Shown here: one piece after another, positions 18,233 to 26,741 of the stretch
Layout of the letters: every line of letters starts with the position of its first letter
Numbering within the stretch: position 1 is the first letter of the stretch
Assembly (NCBI RefSeq): GCF_003337245.1
Contig: NZ_QPJE01000001.1
Coordinates: 186,001 to 250,000, forward strand
Length of the DNA stretch: 64,000 nt
Reading direction: 5' to 3'
Source: Halanaerobium sp. MA284_MarDTE_T2
Lineage (GTDB): Bacteria; Bacillota; Halanaerobiia; Halanaerobiales; Halanaerobiaceae
Program-made: the position numbers and the translations under genes
Notes under the pieces: generated by a model
Told to the model about the DNA's origin: nothing
The model's input: the letters and a program-made list of their open reading frames with translations, nothing else
Databases searched by the model: none

Positions 18233-19452
18233 GCGTTTCTGCCTGCTTTATAGCCTGTTGAAAAGGCAATCTGCAGATTAAAGCCACCGGTTAAAGCTGC
18301 ACAATCTATTATTTCTCCTGCAAAATAGAGATTTTTAATCAAATTTGATTCCATAGTCTGAGGATCGATTTCTGCAGTAGATACTCCTCCCCTTGTTATA
18401 ATAGCTCTGGAAAAACTAAATTTGTCCGTTATTGTTAAATTAAAATTCTTTAGCAGATGAACAATTTTTTCTCTTTCCAATACAGTTATCTGGCTGCACT
18501 TTTTATCATATGGAATTTTTGATAATTCTACAAAAGTTGGTATCAGTTTCTGTGGTAGTAGAGCATCAAGACCGTCTTTAAATTTTTTGCTGCCATATTT
18601 TTTAAAGTCCCTAATCAGTCTTTTATTCAACTGTTCAGTAGTTAGAGCAGGTTTTAAATCTGCTGAAAATGTGTATTTTGGAGATTTGCTGAAATCAATA
18701 TACATACTTGCTGACAGAACAATCGGGCCGGAAATTCCACCTTTTATAAATTCCATTTCCCCAAAATCTTCATATATTTTTTCTCCACTGTTGCCGTATA
18801 CATAAACAGCAGTATTTTTTAATTTTAAACCTTTTAAATATTTTATCCACTTTTCTTGTGTGCGCAGCGGTACTAAGGCAGGTTTTGGAGTAATAATTGT
18901 ATGGCCTAATTTCTCAGCAGACGCAAATCCGTTACCATCTGAACCTGTTAAAGGATAAGCAGCTCCACCAGCTGCGAGTATAATTTTATCTGCCTTTAAG
19001 TAACCTCTTTTTTTTAATTTAACTCCGGCAACTTTTTTGTTTTTTACAGTTATTTCTTCAGCAAAATCATTTATTACGGCAATATTGTTCTTTTTAAGTT
19101 CTTTTATTAATATATTTTGAACATCCCTGGCTCGATCAGAAGCTGGAAATATTCTGTTGCCTCGCTCTATTTTTAGTTCAAAACCAAGTTTGGAAAAAAA
19201 GGAAAATAAAGAATAAGCATCAAATTCAGCAAGAGAGCTGTATAAAAATCTGGCATTATCAACTATATTGTTTATATGTACATTAATATCCGAATAATTA
19301 CTAATATTGCAGCGGCCTTTTCCTGTATAGAGAATTTTCTGAGCAGGTTTTTTATTTCTCTCTATTATTTTTACATCACTGTTATTAGAAACAGCCTGCA
19401 GTGCAGCCATAATACCTGCTGGTCCACCGCCGATAATAATTATCTTTTTCAA
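18223..19452 (-). CDS. HI0933/BaiN-family NAD(P)/FAD-dependent oxidoreductase
   Basis: The 409-residue flavoprotein has the dinucleotide-binding GGGPAGIMAALQA motif at residues 8-20, the family GKGRCNISN motif near 44, and the C-terminal GGFNLQIAFSTGYKAG FAD-contact segment. Members include BaiN, which acts on bile-acid intermediates, but most are uncharacterised housekeeping flavoproteins, so no substrate is assigned. The start is TTG, 6 nt after GTAGGAGG. It is the last gene of the peptidase run and its stop codon lies inside the shared terminator. Confidence 0.85.
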   Translation of the reverse strand: MKKIIIIGGGPAGIMAALQAVSNNSDVKIIERNKKPAQKILYTGKGRCNISNYSDINVHINNIVDNARFLYSSLAEFDAYSLFSFFSKLGFELKIERGNRIFPASDRARDVQNILIKELKKNNIAVINDFAEEITVKNKKVAGVKLKKRGYLKADKIILAAGGAAYPLTGSDGNGFASAEKLGHTIITPKPALVPLRTQEKWIKYLKGLKLKNTAVYVYGNSGEKIYEDFGEMEFIKGGISGPIVLSASMYIDFSKSPKYTFSADLKPALTTEQLNKRLIRDFKKYGSKKFKDGLDALLPQKLIPTFVELSKIPYDKKCSQITVLEREKIVHLLKNFNLTITDKFSFSRAIITRGGVSTAEIDPQTMESNLIKNLYFAGEIIDCAALTGGFNLQIAFSTGYKAGRNAKE

Positions 19453-19500
19453 ATTAATCCTCCTACAAAATTGCTGTTATTCAGCATATTTTTAAATTAG

Positions 19501-20310
19501 TCAGCTGTTTATATTAATAACTGCTCTAAATAGTTTAAAGACATCTATATAATCTTCATCTTTTATTCTAATTGTTCTCGTATCTAGTTTTTCAATACCA
19601 GGTATTACAGCTGCTCTCTCTGCAAATATTGATTTGCTGAATTCAACATCAAAATTAATTTCTCCTTTTTCCATAGTTGGTTTAAATTCATCTATTTGGG
19701 ATATTGCTTTAGAAATTCCACTTTTTATTTTTTTAGCTACTGCGGAAAAGTCAGATACTATAGCACACTCTCTGCCCAAAGATTTTTTAACTATTATTCC
19801 AATATGATCATTTATTTCACTTTTTGCAGTTCTGATAGCAGATTGATCACCGGTCACAGCAATTACAGGCACAGAAAAATATCCTGCTATCCTGGCATTA
19901 ATTCCTATTTCGCCCATCAATTTTCCATTGACTTTAATATTATGTATTTTACCTGTATAAGTATGATCTAAAATTGCTTCAGATGTTCCAGCTCGCGCGT
20001 GATAACCCACAAAAATTGCACCATCAAAGCTTTCATCTATACCTTCCATCATACTCAGTGATTTTTCATTACCAGTAATTAATTCAGCTGCAGAAGAAAG
20101 TTCACTGCGTTTGATGTTTTTCATATCACCATGTGAGTCATTGACCAGGATTTCATTAACCCCTTCAGCCTGCAGATATTCTATTACTTTATTAACTTCT
20201 TTAACCATTTTCCTGCAGGCAGCAGGATATTTTTTATTTTCTCTGTATGTCTCATCGCCAGAATTTATACTGGAAATACCCTCCATATCAGCAGATATAT
20301 ATATTTTCAT
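19501..20310 (-). CDS. M55 family D-aminopeptidase (DppA-like)
   Basis: The 269-residue zinc peptidase is of the DppA family, which in Bacillus cleaves D-Ala-D-Ala and D-Ala-Gly-Gly. The metal site begins with ISADMEGISS (residues 4-13), with DSHGDM near 60, and VGYHARAGT with its histidine near 103. It is cytoplasmic, with no signal peptide. ATG follows AGGGG. It lies 4 bp after the PatB-type gene and belongs to a group of peptide-degrading genes, consistent with use of cell-wall or protein-derived peptides. Confidence 0.88.
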   Translation of the reverse strand: MKIYISADMEGISSINSGDETYRENKKYPAACRKMVKEVNKVIEYLQAEGVNEILVNDSHGDMKNIKRSELSSAAELITGNEKSLSMMEGIDESFDGAIFVGYHARAGTSEAILDHTYTGKIHNIKVNGKLMGEIGINARIAGYFSVPVIAVTGDQSAIRTAKSEINDHIGIIVKKSLGRECAIVSDFSAVAKKIKSGISKAISQIDEFKPTMEKGEINFDVEFSKSIFAERAAVIPGIEKLDTRTIRIKDEDYIDVFKLFRAVININS

Positions 20311-20314
20311 AAAA

Positions 20315-21520
20315 TCATCCCCTAATTTTTTTAACAGCCTTATTAATCCTATCCAGCCCTTTTTTTAAAATTGATCTTGGACAGGCTATATTCATTCTCA
20401 TAAATCCGCTGCCGCTTTCTCCAAACCAAATGCCTGGGTTGAGTCCAACCTCAGCTTTATTATTGAAAAAGTCAATTAAATTTTCATTGTTTTCAAACCC
20501 CAAATCTCTGCAGTCAAGCCAGAGCAGATAAGTTCCTTCTGGATAGATCAATTTTATTTCTGGAATCTCTTTTTTTAAATAATCAGCTGTATAATCCAGA
20601 TTTCCTTTTAAATAATGCTGCTGATTATTAAGCCAGTTATCCCCTTTATTATAGGCAGTTTTTAGTGCATCCAGGCCAAAAGGACTGTTTCCAGAAGAAA
20701 AACCGTGTTTAATATCAGTATATTTATCACGCAGCTTTTTATTAGTAATAATTGTATATGAAGTATGTAGTCCTGCAATATTAAAAGTTTTACTGGGAGC
20801 CATATAAGTAATAATTTTTTCTCTGTAATTTTCACCTATAAGTGCGGTAGGAAAGTGTTTGATACCTGGATATGTTAAATCACAGTGAATTTCATCTGAT
20901 AATATATAAATGTTTTCTTTTTCTGCAATTTTTATTAATTTATTTATTTCGTTCTTATTCCAGACTCTTCCTACTGGATTATGTGGGCTACATAAAATGA
21001 CCGCTTTGACAGTTTTATTATTATTTTTATAATCATCTATTATTTTCTGCAGATTATTAAAATTCATCTCATATTTTCCATTTTTGTAGATTAGGTTATT
21101 TTTTATCAGTTCACAGTGATTGTTATCTACTGCTTCAAAAAAGGGCCGGTATACAGGTGGCTGAATAATAACTCCGTCTGATGGATCTGTAATCATGTTT
21201 AGAGTAAAATTAAGTGCAGGCACAACCCCTGTATCAAATACAATCCACTCTTTTTTTATTTTCCAGTTATATTTTCTTTCTATCCAGTTTATAATACTTT
21301 CTTTTATTTTGTCATCTGCATAGCAGTAGCCAAAAACTCCGTGTTCAGCTCTGCTTTTCAATTTTTCAATAACCTCTGGAACGGTTTTCCAGTCAGAGTC
21401 AGCCACCCACATTGGTAAAATATCATCATTATTAAATATTGACTGGCAATTATCCCATTTGACCGATAAAGTATTTTTTCTTTCGACTATTTTATCAAAT
21501 TTATCAAAAGAATTCTGCAA
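20315..21520 (-). CDS. PatB/MalY-family PLP-dependent C-S lyase (cystathionine beta-lyase type)
   Basis: The 401-residue fold-type I aminotransferase-like enzyme has the family N-terminus (LPMWVADSDWKTVPEV). The PLP lysine lies in MAPSKTFNIAGL near 230, and ILCSPHNPVGRVW near 170 and SDEIHCDL near 200 also contact PLP. Members cleave cystathionine or cysteine conjugates. An in-frame ATG lies directly on the ribosome-binding site AGGGAG; the TTG 8 nt downstream was chosen. It is followed after 4 bp by the M55 peptidase. Confidence 0.85.
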   Translation of the reverse strand: MQNSFDKFDKIVERKNTLSVKWDNCQSIFNNDDILPMWVADSDWKTVPEVIEKLKSRAEHGVFGYCYADDKIKESIINWIERKYNWKIKKEWIVFDTGVVPALNFTLNMITDPSDGVIIQPPVYRPFFEAVDNNHCELIKNNLIYKNGKYEMNFNNLQKIIDDYKNNNKTVKAVILCSPHNPVGRVWNKNEINKLIKIAEKENIYILSDEIHCDLTYPGIKHFPTALIGENYREKIITYMAPSKTFNIAGLHTSYTIITNKKLRDKYTDIKHGFSSGNSPFGLDALKTAYNKGDNWLNNQQHYLKGNLDYTADYLKKEIPEIKLIYPEGTYLLWLDCRDLGFENNENLIDFFNNKAEVGLNPGIWFGESGSGFMRMNIACPRSILKKGLDRINKAVKKIRG

Positions 21521-21551
21521 ATATATCATCTCCCTAAATTATTCAAAAATA

Positions 21552-22841
21552 TTAAATATCATAAAAGTTCTGCATAGTTTTAATTATATAGTAATGATCA
21601 CTACTTCCACCCATTTCTCTAATAGAATGCATGGCCAGTAATGGGCTGCCTATATCTATGCTTTTTATGTTTACCTGAGTTGCTGCAAGTGGACCAATAG
21701 TTGAACCTCCTTTTTGATTAGATCTATTAGCAAATGTCTGAAATGGAATATTATTATTTTTCATAATATCTATTAAAACAGCAGCTGTTTCTGAATTGGT
21801 GGTATAATTCTGATTTGCATTATATTTTAATACAGATCCTCTATTTAAAAGTGGTTTATTTGTTTCATCATATTTTTTTTCAAAATTGGGATGAACAGCA
21901 TGAGCCATATCTGCTGATATCAAAAAAGATTTTTCCATAATTTTGTAAAAATCATCACTTTTATTAAGGCTTTTCAGAATTCTATTTATTGTATCAAGCA
22001 AAAAAGGAGAATCTGCTCCCTGACGGGTTCTGCTGCCAATCTCTTCATTATCATATAAAATGAGCATTTTAGAACACGACTGATTTTTACTTTCCAGCAG
22101 TGCGGTAAGTCCTGCATGTACCATGGACAGATTATCCTGTCTGCCAGCAGAAATATACTGATCATCTGTTCCACAAAAACTTCCCTTCAGCCTGCTGTAC
22201 AAAAATAATTCAAAATCCAGTATTTTATCTATTTTTTTATCAATTTTTTCTGCAATAATTTCTTTCAGATAATCAGGATTTTTTTTGCTTGCTAAATCAA
22301 TTACTGCTCTTAAATCTTTCTGCTTATCTATTTTTATACCATTATTAATATCTCTATTCAGATGAATAGCAAGATTGGGAATTACAGCTATGTTTTTTTC
22401 TAAATCAATAAGAGAAACTTCTGCTTCAAAAGTAGATTTCCCCTTTGTTACAACTTTGCCTGCAGCTGATAATGGTCTGTCAAACCAGGTATTAAGTATT
22501 GGACCACCATAAATTTCTGTATTAAGAAGAATATAATTGTCACTGCTCTGATATATTGGTTCTGGTTTTAGTTTTAAAGATGGACTGTCAGTATGAGCGG
22601 AAATCATTCTAATCCCCTCTTCCAACTCATCTTTACCTATGGTAAAGGCTATTAAAGCTGATTTGTTCCTGCTCAAAAAATAACTTTTTCCCGGCAGTAG
22701 ATCCCAGTCAGATTCTGGATTCAGCTCAAGAAATCCAGCAGCCTTAAGTTTTTCTTCAGTATTTGCAGCAGCATGATATGCAGTAGGTGATTGATTCAAA
22801 AAAGAAATTAATTTTTCTGCATATTCTTTTTTCAGGTTCAT
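21552..22841 (-). CDS. apeB: M18 family aminopeptidase
   Basis: The 429-residue dinuclear zinc aminopeptidase removes acidic or neutral N-terminal residues from peptides. The first metal ligand is in ISAHTDSPSLKLKP (about 79-92). Later motifs are LYDNEEIGSRTRQGADSPFL near 257 and ADMAHAVHPN near 310. The C-terminal histidine is in LLAMHSIREMGG. The length is usual for the family. ATG follows GGAGGG. It stands between pepV and the PatB-type gene. Confidence 0.92.
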   Translation of the reverse strand: MNLKKEYAEKLISFLNQSPTAYHAAANTEEKLKAAGFLELNPESDWDLLPGKSYFLSRNKSALIAFTIGKDELEEGIRMISAHTDSPSLKLKPEPIYQSSDNYILLNTEIYGGPILNTWFDRPLSAAGKVVTKGKSTFEAEVSLIDLEKNIAVIPNLAIHLNRDINNGIKIDKQKDLRAVIDLASKKNPDYLKEIIAEKIDKKIDKILDFELFLYSRLKGSFCGTDDQYISAGRQDNLSMVHAGLTALLESKNQSCSKMLILYDNEEIGSRTRQGADSPFLLDTINRILKSLNKSDDFYKIMEKSFLISADMAHAVHPNFEKKYDETNKPLLNRGSVLKYNANQNYTTNSETAAVLIDIMKNNNIPFQTFANRSNQKGGSTIGPLAATQVNIKSIDIGSPLLAMHSIREMGGSSDHYYIIKTMQNFYDI

Positions 22842-22897
22842 AATAATCCCTCCTCTGTTTTTAATAAACCTAAAAAAACATTGAATTTTAAAACCAA

Positions 22898-24292
22898 CTA
22901 TTTTGCACCAGCAATGTCAATTATTGACTTAGCATAAATTGCAGTACTTTTAATTAAATTATCAATGGAAATAAATTCGTCTTTTTGGTGGGCCAGCTCT
23001 TTTTCACCAGGAAATAGAGGTCCAAAGGCAACTCCTTTTTTCATTTTTCTAGCATATGTTCCTCCACCAATTGCAATAGGATCTCTATCATCACCTGTAA
23101 ATTCTCGATAGGCATTCATTAAAGTTACAATAAATGGATCATCTTTTTCTACAAATAGAGGTTTTGCTTCACTATATTTTTTGACAATTAATTTTTTCGG
23201 GATACTTTCTTTAATATCATTAATAACTTTATCTCCATCTGAACTTACAGGATATCTAATATTTACATAAAATTTAACTTTATCAGTATCAAGATCAATA
23301 ACTCCAACATTAAAAGTAAGATCACCGGAAACCTGATCATTATCAGCACAGCCGATTGACTTACCATCAGATTCTAATCCAATTTTTTTGTTGTAAAAAT
23401 TGATAAATTCAGCAGCAGGGTTGTCATCATTTACTAAAACAGGCAGTAGTCTTAGTAATCTAGAAATAGCATTAACTCCTTCTTGAGGAGTACTTCCATG
23501 GGCTGAAACACCTTTATAGCTGGCAGTTAAAATAGAATTGTTTTCTTCTAAATTTAAAGCACCTTTATCATAATCAAGATCTGATAAAAGATTTTCAGCT
23601 GTTTTTTTATCAATACCTTCCAATTTTACTTCACAGAAGTCAGGTACCATATTTCTGGCACTACCACCTTTTATAGATAAAATACTGACACTGGAATTAC
23701 TTTTTTTCAGGGGGTACGTAAATTCAAGATCAAGTATTCCTTTTTCAGCATATATAGCAGGAAAAGTTGCATCAGGACTAAAGGCAAGGTCAGGCATTTT
23801 TTCTTTTTTTAGATAATAATCAATTCCTTTCATTCCTGATTCTTCGTTTGTACCAAGTATAAGTCTTACTTTTTTATTTAATTTTATATCCAATTCATCT
23901 ACAATCTTTAGTGCATATAATGCTGCCACAGCAGGTCCTTTATCATCTATTGTTCCGCGACCGTATATTTTCCCATCATGTATTTCAGCTGCATATGGCG
24001 GATATGTCCAGCCACTTCCTTCTGGAACTACATCCAGGTGGCAGAGGACTGCAAGTATATCTTCTCCTTCACCAATTTCTATATGTCCAGCATAATTATC
24101 TACATTTTTCACTTTAAATCCCAGCTCTTCTCCTTTTTTTAAAGCAGCTGTAAGAGCTTTGTGTACTTTCTTACCAAACGGCATATTATCAGCTGGTTCA
24201 CCTTCAACACTTGGGATTTTAATCCATTCCTGAATAGTTGAAACAATATCTTCACGTAAATTTTCAGCTTTTTTTGTAATTATTTCTTTCAT
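22898..24292 (-). CDS. pepV: PepV-type M20 dipeptidase
   Basis: The 464-residue M20 metallopeptidase is PepV-like. The metal-binding CHLDVVPEG lies near residue 86 and GRGTIDDKGP near 112. The catalytic and metal acidic residues are in GTNEESGMKG near 150, and a dimerisation/lid domain spans about 180-390. It splits dipeptides with unblocked N-termini in the cytoplasm. A GTG three codons upstream lies on the ribosome-binding site; the ATG 8 nt after GAGGAG was chosen. Its leader carries the repeated motif at 24319-24345, exactly 29 nt before the start. Confidence 0.9.
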   Translation of the reverse strand: MKEIITKKAENLREDIVSTIQEWIKIPSVEGEPADNMPFGKKVHKALTAALKKGEELGFKVKNVDNYAGHIEIGEGEDILAVLCHLDVVPEGSGWTYPPYAAEIHDGKIYGRGTIDDKGPAVAALYALKIVDELDIKLNKKVRLILGTNEESGMKGIDYYLKKEKMPDLAFSPDATFPAIYAEKGILDLEFTYPLKKSNSSVSILSIKGGSARNMVPDFCEVKLEGIDKKTAENLLSDLDYDKGALNLEENNSILTASYKGVSAHGSTPQEGVNAISRLLRLLPVLVNDDNPAAEFINFYNKKIGLESDGKSIGCADNDQVSGDLTFNVGVIDLDTDKVKFYVNIRYPVSSDGDKVINDIKESIPKKLIVKKYSEAKPLFVEKDDPFIVTLMNAYREFTGDDRDPIAIGGGTYARKMKKGVAFGPLFPGEKELAHQKDEFISIDNLIKSTAIYAKSIIDIAGAK

Positions 24293-24318
24293 ATTAATCA
24301 CTCCTCTATAATTTTACG

Positions 24319-24345
24319 TTACGTCAAATCTAATAGTTTTTCTAA
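24319..24345 (-). promoter_or_regulatory. Conserved leader motif, copy A (pepV)
   Basis: On the minus strand AACTATTAGATTTGACGTAA lies so that exactly 29 nt separate the GACG from the pepV start codon. The same motif at the same distance precedes pnp and the ZIP gene. Its role is unknown. Confidence 0.6.
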
Positions 24346-24377
24346 ATCTTGCGAAAAATAATTTATAAGTCTATTTT

Positions 24378-24412
24378 GCAAAATGCCTGGCTGAATAATC
24401 ACAGGCCAGGCA
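24378..24412 (-). terminator. Hairpin terminator after pepF
   Basis: A perfect TGCCTGGC / GCCAGGCA stem is followed on the minus strand by TTTTGC. The short U run makes it moderate in strength. It lies 9 bp after the pepF stop. Confidence 0.65.
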
Positions 24413-24421
24413 CGACATGTT

Positions 24422-26218
24422 TTATATTAATTCCTTAAGCATTTTTAGATAGTGTTCAAATCGATTTACGGATTTTTTGATAGGATCAGGAACTGTCATA
24501 TCGACTCCTGCTTTTTTTAAAATATTGAGCGGATAATCACTTCCACCTGCTTTTAAAAATTTTATATATTTTTCAGATGCATTTTTACCTTCATTAGATA
24601 TCTTTTCTGCCAGCGCAGCTGCAGCTGAATATCCTGTAGCATATTTATAAACATAAAAGTTGTAGTAAAAATGAGGAATTCTGGCCCATTCTACATCGAG
24701 TTCTTTATCTGTGGTTAATACTTTTCCAAAATATTTTGTATTGAGGTTTTTATATAAATTTTTTAGACTCTGGGCAGTTAATGGTTCAGATGCTTCTACC
24801 ATCTCATGGATAATTTTTTCAAATTCTGCAAACATTGTCTGCCTGTAAACAGTACCTCTATATCCTTCTAAAAAGTGATTTAAAAGGTACAGTTTTTCTT
24901 CTTTTTTATCGGCATTATCAAGCAGATAATCAACAAGAAGATTTTCGTTTAAAGTTGAAGCCACTTCTGCAACAAATATTTTATAATTTGAATATATATA
25001 AGGCTGATTTTTGTTGGAATAATAGGTGTGTACTGCATGTCCCATTTCATGAGCAAGTGTAAATAAATTGCTTATATCTTCAGTATAATTTAGCAAAATA
25101 TAAGGGTGTACACCATAACAGCCACTTGAATATGCACCAGATCTTTTGCCTTCATTTTCATAAACATCAATCCATCTGCTGTTTAACCCATTTTTAACTA
25201 TATTTAAATAATCTTTTCCCAGTGGTGAAATACTTTTTTTAAAAATTTCTTTTGCCTCTTCATATTTGTACTGTAAATTGACACTGGAAATAAGAGGTGT
25301 ATAGGTATCATAAATATGAAGTTCATCCAGATTTAAAATTTCTTTTTTTAATGCCATATATTCATGTAGTGGGTCAAGATTTTTTTCTACTGTTTCCAGC
25401 AGATTATTATAAACTTTGACATCAATATTATCATTATCAAGTGATGCAGTTAAAGAATCACTATATTTCCGGGCCTTTGCATAAAAAATATCAGATTTCA
25501 CAGATGAATTAAGTACCGCCGCAAAGGTGTTTTCCAGTTTTTCATATTCCTGGTGCATTGCCTTAAATGCATTTTTGCGGACACTTCTATCCTGTGTCTT
25601 TAAAAAATCAATATATCGACCGTGTGTAAGTCTTTTTTCTTCACCTTTTTCATCTTTAATAATTGGAAATTCCAGGTCTGCATTATTCAGCATACTAAAG
25701 ATGCTTTCTGGAGCTTGAGTTAAATCACCTGTCAGTGCAATTATTTTTTCTTCTTCTTCAGAAAGGTAATGATCTTTTTGCCTTAAAATATTGTCAAAAA
25801 AATGCTGATATAGTTTTAGATCTTCTTCTTTATCTTGATAATTATTTAATTTTTTCTCTCCTAATTCCAGTATTTTGGGAACTAAAAAAGATACAAAGTT
25901 AGAAAATTGATTATAAAGCATCATGGCTCTGTTATTATAGTTTTGATATTTTTCTTTTTTAGTATTCTGATCATATTTCATATGTGCATATGTATAGAGT
26001 CTGGAAATTCTTTTTTCAATATTAAATATTGTTTCCAGACCATTTAAAAGATTTTTTTCATCAGATATAATGTTTGCTTTTATTTCTGTCGTATTTTTTA
26101 TATCCTGCTGTAGTGTAGTAAATTCTTTTTCCCACTGTTCATCATTTTTATAAATATCTTTCAGATTCCATTTATATTTTTCCGATAATTCACTTCTTTT
26201 GGGTAGTTCTTTAGACAA
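24422..26218 (-). CDS. pepF: Oligoendopeptidase F (M3 family)
   Basis: At 598 residues it has the normal PepF length. The zinc motif HEMGHAVH lies near residue 388, followed by the family FVAEVASTLNE ligand segment and a C-terminal helical bundle. It hydrolyses medium-sized peptides in the cytoplasm. The start appears to be TTG behind GAAAGGAAG, overlapping the ogt 3' end by 8 nt. A terminator follows, so pepV downstream probably has its own promoter. Confidence 0.94.
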   Translation of the reverse strand: MSKELPKRSELSEKYKWNLKDIYKNDEQWEKEFTTLQQDIKNTTEIKANIISDEKNLLNGLETIFNIEKRISRLYTYAHMKYDQNTKKEKYQNYNNRAMMLYNQFSNFVSFLVPKILELGEKKLNNYQDKEEDLKLYQHFFDNILRQKDHYLSEEEEKIIALTGDLTQAPESIFSMLNNADLEFPIIKDEKGEEKRLTHGRYIDFLKTQDRSVRKNAFKAMHQEYEKLENTFAAVLNSSVKSDIFYAKARKYSDSLTASLDNDNIDVKVYNNLLETVEKNLDPLHEYMALKKEILNLDELHIYDTYTPLISSVNLQYKYEEAKEIFKKSISPLGKDYLNIVKNGLNSRWIDVYENEGKRSGAYSSGCYGVHPYILLNYTEDISNLFTLAHEMGHAVHTYYSNKNQPYIYSNYKIFVAEVASTLNENLLVDYLLDNADKKEEKLYLLNHFLEGYRGTVYRQTMFAEFEKIIHEMVEASEPLTAQSLKNLYKNLNTKYFGKVLTTDKELDVEWARIPHFYYNFYVYKYATGYSAAAALAEKISNEGKNASEKYIKFLKAGGSDYPLNILKKAGVDMTVPDPIKKSVNRFEHYLKMLKELI

Positions 26219-26741
26219 GACAGTTCTTCCTTTCTAGTTTGATACTGTTTTTTAATTCATGTTTTAAAAGCCATTTTTTTCTCCATACACCGCTTGCATA
26301 ACCGTGCAGGCTTCCATCAGCTCCAATCACTCTATGGCATGGTATTACAATAGCTATAGGATTTTTTTTATTGGCATTACCAACTGCCCGAGCAGCTTTT
26401 GGATGGCCTATAGAACTGGCCACTTCACTGTATGCAGCTGTTTTCCCATACGGTATTTTCATTAAATAACTCCATACTTTCATTTCAAATTCTGAACCAT
26501 CTAAAATAAGTGGTAAATCAAAAATATGCCTTTTACCTGTAAAATATTCATTTAACTGATCAAAAATTAAATTATAATTACGGAGAAGTCTTTTATCCTG
26601 ATAAAAGTTCGCCTTACAGTTGCTTTTTATTTCTTTAAGTTTTTCCTCAAAATCAATACCAACCAGCCCATAAATATTAAATTTTATTTTCAGCAGTCCT
26701 AATGGTGAAGGGTAATATGTAATGTAATTTGAATCAGTCAA
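26211..26741 (-). CDS. ogt: Methylated-DNA-[protein]-cysteine S-methyltransferase
   Basis: The 176-residue suicide DNA-repair protein takes the alkyl group from O6-methylguanine onto a cysteine in the IPCHRVIGADGSLHGYASG motif near residue 133. The helix-turn-helix with the arginine finger (KAARAVGNANKKNP) precedes it. A GTG three codons upstream lies on the ribosome-binding site; TTG 7 nt after AGAGG was chosen. It overlaps the preceding flavoprotein gene and the following pepF gene by 8 nt each, so it is locked into the operon. Confidence 0.93.
   Translation of the reverse strand: MTDSNYITYYPSPLGLLKIKFNIYGLVGIDFEEKLKEIKSNCKANFYQDKRLLRNYNLIFDQLNEYFTGKRHIFDLPLILDGSEFEMKVWSYLMKIPYGKTAAYSEVASSIGHPKAARAVGNANKKNPIAIVIPCHRVIGADGSLHGYASGVWRKKWLLKHELKNSIKLERKNCLV

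Noticed and set aside
24319-24345. TTGACG inside the shared leader motif read as a -35 box
   Set aside because: At 16-18 bp downstream there is no -10 box common to the three copies; that position falls on the ribosome-binding sites.
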